DNA from: Aurantibacter crassamenti
Lineage (GTDB): Bacteria > Bacteroidota > Bacteroidia > Flavobacteriales > Flavobacteriaceae
Direction: 5' to 3'
DNA length: 64,000 bases
Assembly: GCF_016811105.1 (NCBI RefSeq)
Contig: NZ_JAFBGM010000002.1
Location: 930,001-994,000, forward strand
A program made the translations under genes and the position numbers. Positions 28,145 through 37,711 of the stretch are shown one piece after another; position 1 is the first letter of the stretch, and each line of letters starts with the position of its first letter. The notes under the pieces were generated by a model. The model worked only from the letters and a program-made list of their open reading frames with translations. It did no database searches and had not been told where the DNA came from.

Positions 28145-28945
28145 TTAAACTTTATCAAGGCCGTAGGTTTTCTTGACCACTTTTTTGAGCATGCCGGGGA
28201 AAAGATTTAGCATCGGAATCATACCTGAAAACTTGCCGATGCGGTTATGCAATTTCATCTGCTTCACCTCAACCAGTTTGGTAATCAATTGGGCAACCTC
28301 TTGCGAATTATTGTCCTCGGCCGATATACGGGCTTCCACTTGTTCGTTCAGAATTTCCCGTAAAAATTCATAATCGGCTATTTTATTTTCAGAGAAAACG
28401 GCATTCTCGAAAATATTGGTATAATACTCCCCAGGTTTTACCAAGGCCACTTGAATGCCAAACGGGGCAACTTCGTGCGATAGGGTTTTGGTGTAGCCTT
28501 CCAAAGCATGTTTGGTTGCACAGTAATGACCAAAGGTTGGGGTTTCTACCAGGCCAGCCAATGAGGTCACATTGATAATTTTTCCCTTTCTGCTTTTACG
28601 CATTTGGGGTAAGACTTCATTCGCTACCCGCATCGCCCCAAAAACATTCACATCATAAATGCGTTGCACCTCTTTTTCTGAGGCTTCTTCCAAGGCACCA
28701 TATAAAAGCATCCCAGCATTGTTAATCAACACATCTATTTGCCCCTGCTCTGTTATAATATGCGAAACCACATTTTGAATGGAGCCCAAATCTTGAACAT
28801 CCATTTCGAGCAGTTCAAAAGGTGTTTGATACCGAGCTGGGCTTCGACTCGTACCATAAACTTTATGTCCCTTTTCGTACAAGAGATTTGCAGACAAAAG
28901 GCCAAAGCCTGAGGAGGCGCCTGTGATTAGGATTGTTTTTTTCAT
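28145..28945 (-). CDS. Short-chain dehydrogenase/reductase
   Basis: A 266-residue classical SDR. The start at 28945 is chosen because it gives MKKTILITGASSGFG, with the dinucleotide-binding TGxxxGxG motif at the usual position; an upstream ATG (28978) would add 11 residues. NAG is in LINNAGMLLYG, the catalytic Ser is in VTSLAG and the Tyr-x-x-x-Lys pair is in YCATKHALEG. The C-terminal 'SGMIPMLNLFPGMLKKVVKK' is typical of broad Bacteroidota SDRs. The substrate is unknown. It lies 39 bp downstream of the secreted-protein operon and may be read through from it. Confidence 0.9.
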   Translation of the reverse strand: MKKTILITGASSGFGLLSANLLYEKGHKVYGTSRSPARYQTPFELLEMDVQDLGSIQNVVSHIITEQGQIDVLINNAGMLLYGALEEASEKEVQRIYDVNVFGAMRVANEVLPQMRKSRKGKIINVTSLAGLVETPTFGHYCATKHALEGYTKTLSHEVAPFGIQVALVKPGEYYTNIFENAVFSENKIADYEFLREILNEQVEARISAEDNNSQEVAQLITKLVEVKQMKLHNRIGKFSGMIPMLNLFPGMLKKVVKKTYGLDKV

Positions 28946-28984
28946 GGTAAATTGTTTTATATAACTTAAGGTCTTCAACTGAAA

Positions 28985-30898
28985 CTACTGTCGTACTAGC
29001 CCTACCCTAATTGGATTCGGTTCATAATTAAAGGTAATTTTACCGTTTTCTATGGTAAGGAAAGAATCGGTAATATAGCCTATTGGGCTTTCCAAATCCA
29101 TTCTCCTTGGTGGGCCCTTAACGTACAATTTATCTAGTGCTCTACCATCATATCTAAAATGTTGTTCAGCACCAAACTCAGAGTTGCCGTAAATTTTAAA
29201 GTGATCAAGGTATTTTTTTGGTAATCTAAGAATAGTAATAACATCAGTAGTTATGTCATATGTCGAATCTGTTTTATCGCAACAGTGCCCACCCTTTTCC
29301 TTAAACCTTATATGGAATCTTAGTTGGATTACATTATTCTGTTCAACTGTTTTTACCCGCCATTTTACAGTTGCAGTAACGTTAACTTCGTCCCCAAAAT
29401 CACTGTCATCTTTAATCTTCGGAATGTTAATATTGTTGGATTCAAAAAAATAAGATTCCAATACAGCAGAGTTGGAGCTCTTTAAGTCTGCTTTTTGTCT
29501 TTCATCTCTTAGAGTAGCTGTATGATTATCATTTACTTCTTCATATTTAGATCTAGCATCTATACCGCCATTTAAATCTGCTGCGGGGGCAAGTCTTTTT
29601 GCCCTATACCATGCATCAACTAATTCTTGTTGTTCTGCAGCAGTATTAAGATGTTCCTTGTTATTTTCTAAAGTTTGTGCTTTCTTAACAGCCTGAACAT
29701 AGGCCACTTTATCATACATTGCAGTGCTATCTTTATAAACAGCAGCACCTTTAAAGCTTTTAATGGCACTATTGTATCTTGACAAATCACTATTTCCTTC
29801 TTTGTAGGCATTCTCTCCTTTTGAAATAAGGTTCTCAAAAAACTTTTCTTCAAGTGTTAGGGCATTATAATCAACCCCCTCGAATAGGATATCCCGTTCA
29901 GGTGAAAAATATTTTGCCTTTTTAAGAGCAGCAATTGCGCTTTTGTGATTGTTTGTGATATAAAAATCTTTTGCCTTTTGCAAATATGCTACAGCGGCAC
30001 AATCTTTAGCAGAACTGATGCCATCTTCAGGGCTTCCTAAGCCTGTTTCATTTTGCACGATTTCATAATACTTTCTACCCCTTTCGTAGGTCTTAATTGC
30101 CTTTTCACATTTATCACTAGATATCTGATCCTCTGCCGTAATTATAATCTTCTCATAAGCACAATCTGCAGCGTCATCCCTTATTATCATTGCATTGTTA
30201 CTAGTAGAATCGTATTGTAGAGCCTCTATAGCGAAGTCAAAGGCCTTTTCACATTTCTTATTATCGTACATTTCTTCTGCACTGGTAATGGCGATATTGT
30301 ACTTGCATTCGTTGATACGCTTTGAGGCTTCTAATTTCATTGGGTTCGAATCATCTGCCTCCCTAAAAACAAATTCGTACTTTGAAAGTGCCGATTGATA
30401 GTTATTTTCTTCAAAATTGGCGTTGGCATTGGCTGATGCTTCTTCTACTGCCTTGACACGTTCTTCTTCAACTACCGGAATTGTTGCTTCAAAAAAAGCG
30501 TGAATATTCTCATCTAATCCCTGGGTACTTTCCGTACCAATTTTTTTATTTCGCTCTCCCAGCTCAAGGCCACGATTCAGAGCACTCAAAGATTCCCTAA
30601 AATAGTGTGCACTATGCTTGGTCTTAAATTGATTTTTGAAGTCTGCAAGCGGTTCATAATACTTTGACAATCGCTTCGAATCCCACATTTTTTTTGCTTC
30701 GGCAATACCATTCTTAGTATTTTTTGCTTTCCTGAGATACTTTTTAGCATTGTCAAAATCTTCATTTTCAATACTGCTGATAGCTTCTGTAAACCAACAT
30801 TCTCTATCTGTTTTATTGCACTGCGCACTAATGAAATTTTGTGATGCGATACCTAAAAATAATGCTAGTAACGTGTACTTGATATTTTTTCTTTTCAT
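28985..30898 (-). CDS. Secreted TPR-like protein, last gene of the paralog operon
   Basis: A 637-residue protein. The start at 30898 (ATG, MKRKNIKYTLLALF) is preferred over an in-frame TTG two codons earlier. The signal peptide ends FISAQ. Residues ~25-440 are repetitive amphipathic helices of TPR-like spacing ('AISSIENEDFDNAKKYLRKA', 'NYQSALSKYEFVFREADD', 'KCEKAIKTYERGRKYYEI') with several Cys that could form periplasmic disulfides. The last ~170 residues are beta-rich with a 'GHCCDKTDSTYDITT' loop. It follows the 446-residue gene by 2 bp. It differs from the other six in lacking an obvious YYxP box. Function unknown. Confidence 0.8.
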   Translation of the reverse strand: MKRKNIKYTLLALFLGIASQNFISAQCNKTDRECWFTEAISSIENEDFDNAKKYLRKAKNTKNGIAEAKKMWDSKRLSKYYEPLADFKNQFKTKHSAHYFRESLSALNRGLELGERNKKIGTESTQGLDENIHAFFEATIPVVEEERVKAVEEASANANANFEENNYQSALSKYEFVFREADDSNPMKLEASKRINECKYNIAITSAEEMYDNKKCEKAFDFAIEALQYDSTSNNAMIIRDDAADCAYEKIIITAEDQISSDKCEKAIKTYERGRKYYEIVQNETGLGSPEDGISSAKDCAAVAYLQKAKDFYITNNHKSAIAALKKAKYFSPERDILFEGVDYNALTLEEKFFENLISKGENAYKEGNSDLSRYNSAIKSFKGAAVYKDSTAMYDKVAYVQAVKKAQTLENNKEHLNTAAEQQELVDAWYRAKRLAPAADLNGGIDARSKYEEVNDNHTATLRDERQKADLKSSNSAVLESYFFESNNINIPKIKDDSDFGDEVNVTATVKWRVKTVEQNNVIQLRFHIRFKEKGGHCCDKTDSTYDITTDVITILRLPKKYLDHFKIYGNSEFGAEQHFRYDGRALDKLYVKGPPRRMDLESPIGYITDSFLTIENGKITFNYEPNPIRVGLVRQ

Positions 30899-30900
30899 AA

Positions 30901-32241
30901 TCAATTTGCTTTTCTAAATTCTCTAAAATGTTTTTTAATAAACTCCTTGTTTATCATGATAGATGGTGTATGAGGATCGTTCTTTATGAGTCTGCTCTTC
31001 AAAACTTTATCTGGAAGGACTATAGAAATTCGATACTTAAAGCTGAACTGTCCGTTAACCAATTTTGGGGCTTTAAAGGCCTCGTTTAATTTCTCTCCTT
31101 CCTTGATTTCAAGTCGTTTGTATATCTTATCCACAAATACTTCGATGCCGCTGGCCCCTGTAAACTCGTACGCCCCAATTTCCCAAACTTGAACCCAATC
31201 ACTTAGACTACTTGCTTTATTATTTTGCATACTATAAATGGCATCGGTTTTGCACTCTTCGCAATCAAGTACCTCATACTCCACAAGGAGGTCTGAGGGT
31301 GGAAAATTTCTGATTTTGCTTTTAATTTCAGAGGGTAAATCTTTATATGTACTTCTCGGTTCGACTACCGTGTTAATCAATTTAATCTCATCAAAAAGCA
31401 GATTACCAGATTTTTCTTTGTTCAAAACCTTTATACTATTTAGCTTTAATGGGAAAGAAGTTGAATTTTTAAACCCACGTAATAGTAAATCGCTAGGTTT
31501 CTTGAAATAGAATTGTCCTAGCGTTTTTGGAGTCTGTAAGGAAAGGTCAATATCCAGCTCAAGCCTCTTGTCCTCTCCATTTTCCCACCATATTTTTCCA
31601 TTAAAATTCATGTCTTGAGCCATTGAAGCCTGAAAAGCCTGCACCTCATCTTGGTTTACCGCCCAGCTAACAGTCATCGGTTTTGTGTAATCGGTGTTGG
31701 CGATAATGAGTATGGATTCGGTGGGAATGTTGAATTCAGAAAAAGGGAATTCAATTTTCGGTGTACTTTCCATCTTAAATGGCACTGCTTTAACCGTCGG
31801 TTTTTTTGCTATTTGATACAGAAGACGCTCTAAAAGAAACTCGGTATTTTCGTCGATACTGGATCCGAACTGTGCTTTGAAACTTACTTTTCGATTACCA
31901 GTATCATCTTCGGGATATGTCAGTTCTATTTTGTAGGTGCCCTTTTTCTTGTTATAAAGAAGACCGAAGCTACCTGGCAAATAATAGAAAATATTTGAAT
32001 ACTCATTTTTATCATAGTACAATTCACCATTCAGAATGTCGATAGGTGCAAACTCATTGCCCGGGCCTTTAATTAGGCTTAATAAATCTTTATCTCGTAA
32101 CTCTGCACGCAAATTTAAGGTCTTGGCCAAATTCGGACCCTTGGCCTTAGAATCGAAATTCTTAGAAGCCGGTTGACCAAATAAGGTTGCGCATTGAAGC
32201 AATACTACAACCCACAAACGATATATTGTTAGCTCCCTCAC
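30901..32241 (-). CDS. Secreted paralog-family protein (446 aa)
   Basis: The signal peptide ends LFGQ at residue 23. A FYYLP box at 85-89 followed by a basic, Gly-containing strand corresponds to the box in the neighbouring genes, though the middle domain is diverged. The C-terminal half is beta-rich with a Cys pair (VLDCEECKTD). It may form the base of the family or a diverged partner. It lies 5 bp from the 1147-residue gene and 2 bp from the TPR-like gene, so it is in the same transcript. No catalytic motif or named domain is visible. Confidence 0.75.
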   Translation of the reverse strand: MRELTIYRLWVVVLLQCATLFGQPASKNFDSKAKGPNLAKTLNLRAELRDKDLLSLIKGPGNEFAPIDILNGELYYDKNEYSNIFYYLPGSFGLLYNKKKGTYKIELTYPEDDTGNRKVSFKAQFGSSIDENTEFLLERLLYQIAKKPTVKAVPFKMESTPKIEFPFSEFNIPTESILIIANTDYTKPMTVSWAVNQDEVQAFQASMAQDMNFNGKIWWENGEDKRLELDIDLSLQTPKTLGQFYFKKPSDLLLRGFKNSTSFPLKLNSIKVLNKEKSGNLLFDEIKLINTVVEPRSTYKDLPSEIKSKIRNFPPSDLLVEYEVLDCEECKTDAIYSMQNNKASSLSDWVQVWEIGAYEFTGASGIEVFVDKIYKRLEIKEGEKLNEAFKAPKLVNGQFSFKYRISIVLPDKVLKSRLIKNDPHTPSIMINKEFIKKHFREFRKAN

Positions 32242-32246
32242 GATAC

Positions 32247-35200
32247 TTAATCTTTTGTGGGAATTTCATGAATCTCATCAATCAAGAGTCCTGTGGATTT
32301 CAGTTCACCCGATTGATAATTCTTTCCGTCGATTGTAGTTACTTTGTAGGTATAACTGAATTCATCCACTTCATTGGGTAAAATAAGCCCCACCTGTTTA
32401 CTTAAAATACCATCTGCACGTAATCGAATAGGCTTCGAAACGAATTGACCCCCCGCATCTAAATCTACATAGCCACTTTGTTTTCGCGTACCATAGCCGT
32501 AGGATAACTTTATAGTAATGTATTTGATATTGTTATCGGCAACGAAGTCTGGGTCCGCTTCAATACTAACAGTTTTAAGACTAACAGGAGGCGATATGGA
32601 AAGAACATCACCATCATAGTCTTGAAACTCACCTTTCACTTCATAATTTTGAAAGAAGTTCCAATCTACTTTATATTGATAATCACCCCAAGTTTCGGAA
32701 TCATCACCTTGCCAACCATAAACCATTTTATGCACATTACCGGTATCTTTAAAATTGGTGTAGGTAATGTTCGCATACTCATTTTCGAATTTATTGTCAG
32801 GATGTTCTTTTCGTAAAGTAATCGATGCGCTATTGATGAACTTTTTAAAATTGCTCAAGATTGAGCCATCTAAAATGACCAAAACCTCTCGTTGTTTGAA
32901 CATTTCCATTTCATCTAAACTGACTATTTTAAAGCAGCTCTCGCATTTTTCTTTGATGTTGCCTATGTTTTCAGAAAAATACATAGGTTGTGTTCCTGCA
33001 GAAACTTTGTTAAACTCTAAATTAAAATCACCCTCAATCTTTGTTTGTCTAAACTTATAGGTTGCATAAATTGAAAATGGTGCTGGAGAACTCTGTTGGG
33101 GTTCATTCAACTTAAGTGCTCTAATTGAATTTATGAAAAGTACTCTATTATAAGCGTGCAAAAAAAGGTTATAGTCAAAGTAATCATCTTGACTACGCCC
33201 GCCTTTACTTCCAAAATTGAGTTTATTGATTATTCCATTTTTTGCTTTTTCATCTTTACATAAATCAAGTGCCTTTTTAAATTGGCTGGGTTCCATCATA
33301 CCGAAGTTTTCAAATTCATGAATCAGTTTTTCATTATAAATACCTCTTTTCACGTTGGAATCATACGTGATCCACTCATTTAAAGCCTCTTGATAATTAT
33401 CAAAAATATTCATTAAAACCTCATCATTCATTACCAAAAACCTTCCGATTTTTTGACCTGGATAACTAAGCCATGTGGATCTTTCATCAATTGCCCCTAA
33501 TACATCTTTTCTTTTTTCTTTATCTGCACAATAGGTTTTTACTAAGGCTTGAAGCCTCCATAAATCAATTTTAATAGCCCCATATTCAGAAGATTTATAA
33601 CTAAAAGTTTCATAAAGATCGCCCTCATTGACTTCTGCTTCAATTACCGCATTAGAACAGTCCTCAAGGATAGTAATCAAATGTTTTTTTGACACGTGTA
33701 TATACTTACCATCCAAAAGCAGTTTCTTATTTTTGACGAATTCTTCATTTACCCTGATAAGAACCAAATCATGATTTTCATTGTAATATTCATCTGCAGT
33801 TTCCGCGTTCCAATCATCCATAGTTGCAATACCGGATATCTTATTGTTTTTATTTGAGTCATTGTTTTCCAAATATTCAAAGGCCTCATCAACATCTCTT
33901 GCTAAATGTTGGGTTCCAGAATTCAAGGGCATATCCGGTAAATTCAAATTTTCATCTTCATCCTCTTCATTTGCATAATCACGGACAATTTCTTCGACCC
34001 CATCCGCTAAATGCTCATCTATTGTGTCAGCTTCTATTACTTCCATTATTTCACCTTCATGTTCTTCTAAATAATCTTTTAACTCATTCCGCGAATTATA
34101 CGAAATAGTACAAATATCAACCAGGCCCCTAAATCGCCATGCTTCCATTGAAACTTCATCCTCATCATTACCAGAAGGGTTGAACGTAATCCATTTTCTG
34201 CCTTTGGCACTATTGTTTCTAGACTCTTTAAAGGCCTCCTTCCAATTCTCCACAACTATATTGGCATGCCTTAACGAAACCAATACTGATTGATTTCCGC
34301 TCGACTTCACCCATTTTTTTCGATAATGTAATTCCACCAAATCTTTATGCTTATTTTCATATTTTAATCTACTATCCTGAAAAACATCTACTTTTGACAG
34401 GTTAATGAAATACTCTTCTTTGGTCTTCTTAAAGTTTGTATTAAGAATAAGGTTATTGTCATTTTTTACAGCTTTTGGCAAGCTTAGAGCTTTGAGGTTC
34501 AAAACATAGTTTAAACGCGAACCGCCTGCCGTATGTATTGGTTTAAATAGTGAGCTTTTAGTTCCGCTACCATAAAAACCAATTCCTTTATTTGAATCTC
34601 CAAGTACTTTGCTTTCTTTGGCAGCTTTCTTTAGTTTGTCGCTTTCCTTAGGTTTAACTCTATTAATTTTTGGTTTTTTTTCAACAGAATTTTCTTCAAC
34701 TCCGTTTCCAGATTTCCAATCTTCCATCGCCTGAGCTTTGCTCAAAGGGTCAATTTCTTCATCTTCGAGTACTTTTAGTTTAGACAATTGATCAAAAGCC
34801 GAAGCATTATTTTTGCTGGGGTCGTTGTTTGCCATTTGACTATAACTTGCGTTTAGAGGCTCAAATATCATATCTGCTAACTTTTTATAGCCTGCCATAA
34901 TAAGCCGTTGCATCTCTTTATCATCACCCTCAGTATATACCTTTATTTTCCCTTCACGTCTGAGCTTATCAAAGGTCGCCCCAATTTCAGCTCCTAAAGT
35001 TATTGGGCCTAGGCTGCCACTCGCAGCCAAACTCATGTCATGTGATTCGTAAATCTGATCAAAAGTGCCTTTTAAATAGCCGTTAATTGGAGACAGATAG
35101 CCCGACATTTCCATTTCAAACTTGAAATCAATATCAGGGGTTTCAGTCTGGAACGAAGACCACAATAATTTTGCGCCTTTTGTGTCTAACATAAATGCAA

Positions 35201-35690
35201 TAGAGGCTTTCTGATTTTCCAATATTGGAGCTTTCCCCACACCAATAACATTATTAACATGCCCATTATTTTTATCTGCAATGGCAGAAACCAAGGCTAT
35301 GTTTCCTGATTTATAAACAATCGGCCCTTTCAAAACCGCATCATTTTTAATTTCTTTAAGCATAGATCTTAATCTTTCAACTTGTGAATCTGTCAAACCA
35401 TACTCCACCAAAGCGTGCACCACTCCTCCCCCAATCTGGTCTTCGATATTTTTTTTTGTAACATCGGACCTGTTTTTTTCTTTAAACAATAAAAACGAAA
35501 ATTGTGGTTTACCATCCTTTGATTTGGCTACCCTTGGTTTATTTGGAGAGTAATAAAAAGCGTTTGGATCGTCGACCGAGGGAAAAACTATGAATTCCCC
35601 AACTCGAATTGGTTGATCAATAAATACTTTTTGTGCATTGATGGTTGAATACAACATGCATAGCACTAGTAATGGAAATAACTTTTTCAT
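32247..35690 (-). CDS. Secreted paralog-family protein, long form (1147 aa)
   Basis: The start at 35690 gives a signal peptide MKKLFPLLVL...TINAQ; an upstream in-frame start would overlap the preceding gene. The N-terminal module matches its neighbours: FYYSP at 45-49, DGKPQFSFLLF at 59-69, GGGVVHALVEYGLT at 87-100, KGPIVYKSGNIALVS at 121-135 and VGKAPILENQKASIAF at 151-166. A large insert (about 440-860) is rich in Asp/Glu and contains repeated segments, each with a W-R-x-x-x-LV pattern (near 517 and 710). The end (about 860-1147) matches the C-terminal beta module of the 574-residue paralog. No enzyme motif is seen. Function unknown. Confidence 0.8.
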   Translation of the reverse strand: MKKLFPLLVLCMLYSTINAQKVFIDQPIRVGEFIVFPSVDDPNAFYYSPNKPRVAKSKDGKPQFSFLLFKEKNRSDVTKKNIEDQIGGGVVHALVEYGLTDSQVERLRSMLKEIKNDAVLKGPIVYKSGNIALVSAIADKNNGHVNNVIGVGKAPILENQKASIAFMLDTKGAKLLWSSFQTETPDIDFKFEMEMSGYLSPINGYLKGTFDQIYESHDMSLAASGSLGPITLGAEIGATFDKLRREGKIKVYTEGDDKEMQRLIMAGYKKLADMIFEPLNASYSQMANNDPSKNNASAFDQLSKLKVLEDEEIDPLSKAQAMEDWKSGNGVEENSVEKKPKINRVKPKESDKLKKAAKESKVLGDSNKGIGFYGSGTKSSLFKPIHTAGGSRLNYVLNLKALSLPKAVKNDNNLILNTNFKKTKEEYFINLSKVDVFQDSRLKYENKHKDLVELHYRKKWVKSSGNQSVLVSLRHANIVVENWKEAFKESRNNSAKGRKWITFNPSGNDEDEVSMEAWRFRGLVDICTISYNSRNELKDYLEEHEGEIMEVIEADTIDEHLADGVEEIVRDYANEEDEDENLNLPDMPLNSGTQHLARDVDEAFEYLENNDSNKNNKISGIATMDDWNAETADEYYNENHDLVLIRVNEEFVKNKKLLLDGKYIHVSKKHLITILEDCSNAVIEAEVNEGDLYETFSYKSSEYGAIKIDLWRLQALVKTYCADKEKRKDVLGAIDERSTWLSYPGQKIGRFLVMNDEVLMNIFDNYQEALNEWITYDSNVKRGIYNEKLIHEFENFGMMEPSQFKKALDLCKDEKAKNGIINKLNFGSKGGRSQDDYFDYNLFLHAYNRVLFINSIRALKLNEPQQSSPAPFSIYATYKFRQTKIEGDFNLEFNKVSAGTQPMYFSENIGNIKEKCESCFKIVSLDEMEMFKQREVLVILDGSILSNFKKFINSASITLRKEHPDNKFENEYANITYTNFKDTGNVHKMVYGWQGDDSETWGDYQYKVDWNFFQNYEVKGEFQDYDGDVLSISPPVSLKTVSIEADPDFVADNNIKYITIKLSYGYGTRKQSGYVDLDAGGQFVSKPIRLRADGILSKQVGLILPNEVDEFSYTYKVTTIDGKNYQSGELKSTGLLIDEIHEIPTKD

Positions 35691-35703
35691 AATCACAGAT
35701 TGT

Positions 35704-37695
35704 TTAATTGTTGCTTTCAAAAATATCATAGCCCTCTTTTTTAATTTCAGTCTTTAAAGTCCCGTCCTCATTTTGAACTTCACGTGTCTCTTTATATTCA
35801 AAGCTGTATTTTTCGTTATAGTCATTAAGTACCTCTTCAGACATACCCCTTAATGATTCGGGGATAACGGCATAGATAAAAGGAAAAGTAAAGTCTTTTT
35901 CTTGCCAATCAAGTATAACAGGCTTTGACTGATCTTTGTGAAAAAAAACAACACGGGTGGCATAGGCCTTTGCAGAATCCATAAAGAAAATTTTGGTCTT
36001 GCTGTCATTAGATTCGCTTGGTGTCACATACATCTCATCTATTTTTTGTTTTCCTTTTTGACGATATGCAATTTGCAAAGAAGCCCGCGCAATACGGTTT
36101 TCCTTAAGTTCGTCGGGGTCGGCTTGAAAGCTGATTTCTTTTTGTTCCAATTTTGTAGAAACAAATATTTGATCATTGGCAATGGGCAGCCATCTTGGTG
36201 ATTCTTCCTTCGCTCCTCCTTTGTAACTAATAATGGTTTTGTATTCATAGTCAGCATTTTCGATATTAGCATCATGAGACCTATTGTAGGTTCTTGTTTG
36301 AGCCGCTTGCCCTTTTTGATTAAAAAGAATCGGGTCTTGATCTTCAAAATAGTAGTAACTCCCATCGGCTTTCTCTTTTCTTAATCGTACCTCAACACCA
36401 TTAATAATTCCTCCTATCAAATCAGGCAATGCGCCATCGAGACCTACTGTTATAACTCTAAATTCGAAAAATGGATCATCTAAGTCTATTTTAACAATAT
36501 GCTCGTCTAAATCGATTCCTTTCAAAACATCTTTAATGTCATTGCCAAAACCACATGGAAATCGATAAGCAACGCGATGTTCTAGATTAAACTCGCTATG
36601 CTTTTGCATGTCACTGATTGAACGGTTATCCACCTCCATATCATAAGTCACCTCATTACCCAATCCATTTAGTTGAATAGAATCAATGATAGCTGCACGA
36701 TTATTAGGGGTGCCTAAATCTGTTGGCTTGGCAAAACTGCTAAAGAAAAAATCGAAAAATGCGCCTTCCAACTCCGCAGCGCGTTCTTTGTCTAAATATT
36801 GACTTGTGACCGAACTGGCCTTTATGACTTCTTCTTCACGCAAAAAATTATAGAAGTCTCTAATTTCAGTACGGGTATAACTTTTGGTACCCCAAAAGAT
36901 TCCTAAAAAATTATCTTGGCGCAGAACAGTACTTTTATTGAGGCGGTCTCTAACTGAACTGAATTTTTTTTCATCGAAAGTGATGTTAGCTGAAAAACCT
37001 TCAACCGTCGCCGGAAAGGTATATCGCAACCCTACATAGATTCCTCCTAGACTGGCATCGCCTTTCAATATTTTCTCTACAATTTGTGTATTTATAGTAC
37101 CCAAATTGGCCATGACTGCCAGTTTACCTCCTTGACCTATGGGTGCTGCACTTGTAGTTAATACAGTTTGATCATCACCTTGCACCAGTAAAACCTCAAG
37201 CTCACCTGCACTTTTACCGACCTGAGGAAAAAGCATTACCGATCCTTTTACCTTAACGTTAGCATTTGGCCTTAATCTTCTTAACTTTTCCAAAACCTCC
37301 TGCTCTTGTGCCTTGGTAAGCCCAAATTCCATATTAAAATAAAGGGTGCCGCCGACAGCGGTTTCTTTGGTATTTCCTGCATACTTATAGAGTACAAATC
37401 GCTTGTTACCATCTTTTGTTGGAGAGAGTTTTAACGAAGATTCTGGTGGTAAATAATAGTATTCGTTGTTTACAACAGGTAATTGTATTGGATCTAGAGA
37501 TTTATCGGTATTCCATAATTCCCAGAATCTTTTTGTTTCATCCTTATGTTCTGTGGCCTTCTTGATTTTTCCGAATAAGATTACCTCTGTTCCATCATTC
37601 AAAAGCACAGTGGTTCGGGTTTCAAAATCTATATTTTGCGCTAATGCAAAGGCAGTGCTAAAGACCAATAAAAATGTTAACTTAAATATTTTCAT
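35704..37695 (-). CDS. Secreted paralog-family protein (663 aa)
   Basis: The signal peptide is MKIFKLTFLLVFSTAFALAQ. The shared N-terminal module is clear: YYYLP at 79-83, GGTLYFNMEFGLTKAQ at 115-130, VKGSVMLFPQ near 149 and SAAPIGQGGKLAVMANL at 182-198. A C-terminal beta-rich domain ends near 'SYKGGAKEESPRWLPI' and further strands. About 40 extra residues precede the YYYLP box compared with its relatives. It lies 13 bp from the 1147-residue gene. Function unknown. Confidence 0.78.
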   Translation of the reverse strand: MKIFKLTFLLVFSTAFALAQNIDFETRTTVLLNDGTEVILFGKIKKATEHKDETKRFWELWNTDKSLDPIQLPVVNNEYYYLPPESSLKLSPTKDGNKRFVLYKYAGNTKETAVGGTLYFNMEFGLTKAQEQEVLEKLRRLRPNANVKVKGSVMLFPQVGKSAGELEVLLVQGDDQTVLTTSAAPIGQGGKLAVMANLGTINTQIVEKILKGDASLGGIYVGLRYTFPATVEGFSANITFDEKKFSSVRDRLNKSTVLRQDNFLGIFWGTKSYTRTEIRDFYNFLREEEVIKASSVTSQYLDKERAAELEGAFFDFFFSSFAKPTDLGTPNNRAAIIDSIQLNGLGNEVTYDMEVDNRSISDMQKHSEFNLEHRVAYRFPCGFGNDIKDVLKGIDLDEHIVKIDLDDPFFEFRVITVGLDGALPDLIGGIINGVEVRLRKEKADGSYYYFEDQDPILFNQKGQAAQTRTYNRSHDANIENADYEYKTIISYKGGAKEESPRWLPIANDQIFVSTKLEQKEISFQADPDELKENRIARASLQIAYRQKGKQKIDEMYVTPSESNDSKTKIFFMDSAKAYATRVVFFHKDQSKPVILDWQEKDFTFPFIYAVIPESLRGMSEEVLNDYNEKYSFEYKETREVQNEDGTLKTEIKKEGYDIFESNN

Positions 37696-37711
37696 AATTT
37701 TGATTTTATAG

